Part shown: piece after piece, positions 38,842-39,617 of the stretch | How positions within the stretch are numbered: position 1 is the first letter of the stretch | How the letters are laid out: each line of letters opens with the position of its first letter | Assembly: GCA_023484045.1 (NCBI GenBank) | Contig: JAMDAA010000013.1 | Coordinates: 1 to 39,617, forward strand | DNA from: Patescibacteria group bacterium | GTDB taxonomy: Bacteria > Patescibacteriota > Microgenomatia > Levybacterales > UBA12049 | Reading direction: 5' to 3' | Length of the DNA: 39,617 bases | Notes under the pieces: generated by a model | Database searches by the model: none | What the model was told of the DNA's origin: nothing | What the model saw: the letters and a program-made list of their open reading frames with translations, nothing else | Program-made: the position numbers and the translations under genes

Positions 38842-38879
38842 GCCCCAAAAAAGTTTTTGAAAAAACTCATTTTTGGGGC
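38842..38879. terminator. Long hairpin next to the structured element
   Basis: GCCCCAAAAA/TTTTTGGGGC (38842-38851 with 38870-38879) encloses AGTTTTT/AAAAACT, a stem of about 17 bp with a tiny loop. It may act as a terminator or barrier on either strand. A TTGACA (38880-38885) follows directly and may be the -35 box for the HTH gene. Confidence 0.5.
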
Positions 38880-38957
38880 TTGACAATTTTGTTACACTTT
38901 GTTACTTTATAAATGATTAAAAATCAAATTGATTAATAAAGAAATAGTCTTGAGCCT

Positions 38958-39167
38958 ATGATCAATCAAACGCTATCAATCAATAATCTTCCAGATCTTT
39001 TGACAGTAAGAGAAGTTGCGCAAGTCCTTCGTGTTTCTCCTTTGACAATCAAACGCTGGGGTAAAAGAGGAAAGTTACCCGCGATCAGAATCAATTCCAG
39101 AGGCGACAGACGTTATAAAAAAGAGGCTGTAATGTGGTTACTTGGAATCCAGAGTAAAACTGAATAA
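38958..39167 (+). CDS. Small excisionase/MerR-type HTH DNA-binding protein
   Basis: This 69-aa protein consists of LLTVREVAQVLRVSPLTIKRWGKRGKLPAIRI followed by RGDRRYKKEAVMWLL, the helix-turn-helix-17 (excisionase/BldC) fold with its winged R-x-RR-Y-x-K element. It may be a regulator or a recombination directionality factor; no integrase is nearby in the window. TTGACA at 38880 may belong to its promoter. Confidence 0.82.
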   Translation: MINQTLSINNLPDLLTVREVAQVLRVSPLTIKRWGKRGKLPAIRINSRGDRRYKKEAVMWLLGIQSKTE

Positions 39168-39188
39168 AAATAACTAGTTAGGAATTAA

Positions 39189-39617
39189 CTACTTGCTTTC
39201 CCCCAATATCACAAGGATATCCGTCTGAGGCTTAACTTCTTCTTTAGGAAGCACCGTAACCTCTGCATTCAGCTCTTTTGCAATCTCATTTACTTTAGTT
39301 GCCTGATTCCCAGAAACATCAATCACAAAATTTTTAGCATAATTCCCTTTTGCGTTATCCTTTGCAATAACTTCTATGCCTGTAATCTTTTCTTTTAGTT
39401 GTTTTTCAATAGTTTTTGCCAAACCTGCAATTTTAGTACCATTATATAGAGTCACGTTTACGGGTTTTGCCGAAATTGATTCTTGATTGCTGTTTCCTAA
39501 ATTAAGAGTAGCAACTTCAATTATTTTATCTGTACTAGGTCTATACAAAATCGCCTTTTTAGCCTGTGTGTATATTAAAACTTTATCCCCATTCTCTGTA
39601 TTGTTAAAAAAAGCCTG
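39189..39617 (-). CDS. LytR C-terminal domain protein, partial (N-terminus off window)
   Basis: The frame is open through the right edge, giving 142 visible residues. They read [20 protein letters not shown], then [22 protein letters not shown], which is the LytR_C domain (VxVLNGTxxxGLA). The protein ends [20 protein letters not shown]. In full-length proteins this domain follows a TM helix and sits outside the membrane. An internal TTG near 39548 is not needed as a start because the frame continues upstream. Confidence 0.85.
   Translation of the reverse strand, partial: QAFFNNTENGDKVLIYTQAKKAILYRPSTDKIIEVATLNLGNSNQESISAKPVNVTLYNGTKIAGLAKTIEKQLKEKITGIEVIAKDNAKGNYAKNFVIDVSGNQATKVNEIAKELNAEVTVLPKEEVKPQTDILVILGESK

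Overview
The window is about 40 kb of AT-rich bacterial DNA. The lineage is inferred from the gene set and rRNA style, not from a search. It looks like a Patescibacteria (CPR) genome, most likely Microgenomates. Supporting features are a 16S gene with an AT-rich insertion and primer-site changes near its 5' end, an N-terminally extended ribosomal protein L1, many small hypothetical proteins, several TM-anchored surface proteins, and the familiar in-frame DPELVEGQ-type repeat inside dprA. UGA is used as a stop (for example at 2478-2480 and 24321-24323), so this is not a code-25 lineage.

Layout. 1-0.7 kb: 5' end of a 16S rRNA gene on the minus strand, its leader and a near-consensus promoter. 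0.7-6.5 kb: a SPOUT RNA methylase, a secreted coiled-coil protein, a small membrane protein, and three adjacent paralogous TM-anchored surface proteins. 6.5-14.6 kb: a minus-strand cell-shape and DNA operon in the order mreB-mreC-mreD-acetyltransferase-PBP2-dprA-topA. 14.7-19.7 kb: an O-antigen-ligase-like membrane protein with TPRs, def, fmt, rpmB and an M50 protease. 19.7-21.6 kb: a structured ncRNA candidate, tRNAs for Thr(UGU), Tyr(GUA), Thr(GGU) and Trp(CCA), rpmG, a TrpR/YerC-type regulator, and tRNA-like fragments broken up by GC-rich repeats. 21.6-29.8 kb: an accessory region of small genes (GIY-YIG nuclease, 2'-5' RNA ligase-like, polysaccharide deacetylase, PAP2 phosphatase and several unknowns), part of it separated by a direct repeat. 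29.8-36.2 kb: galU, then secE-nusG-rplK-rplA-rplJ-rplL. That ribosomal cluster carries extra small membrane proteins, a vestige of the nusG 3' end, and a REP-flanked RAYT transposase between rplA and rplJ. 36.2-39.6 kb: a clan-A glycoside hydrolase, a SAM methyltransferase, a gene-poor 0.58 kb stretch with a strong RNA-like fold, a small HTH protein, and the C-terminal part of a LytR_C protein running off the right edge.

Themes. (1) Dispersed repeats have entered genes without breaking frame: 15-nt perfect hairpins (6-bp arms, 3-nt loop) occur both in leaders and inside mreB, fmt and rplJ, with a larger relative in rplA, and a T-rich repeat appears in the 16S insertion, topA, dprA, PBP2 and the SPOUT gene. 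(2) Many genes have a -10 box ending exactly 6-7 nt before the start codon, which predicts widespread leaderless transcripts. Genes such as rpmG and rplL instead have strong Shine-Dalgarno sequences. (3) The ribosomal cluster, normally very conserved, is unusually disturbed by insertions. No CRISPR array, prophage or recognisable defence operon was found.
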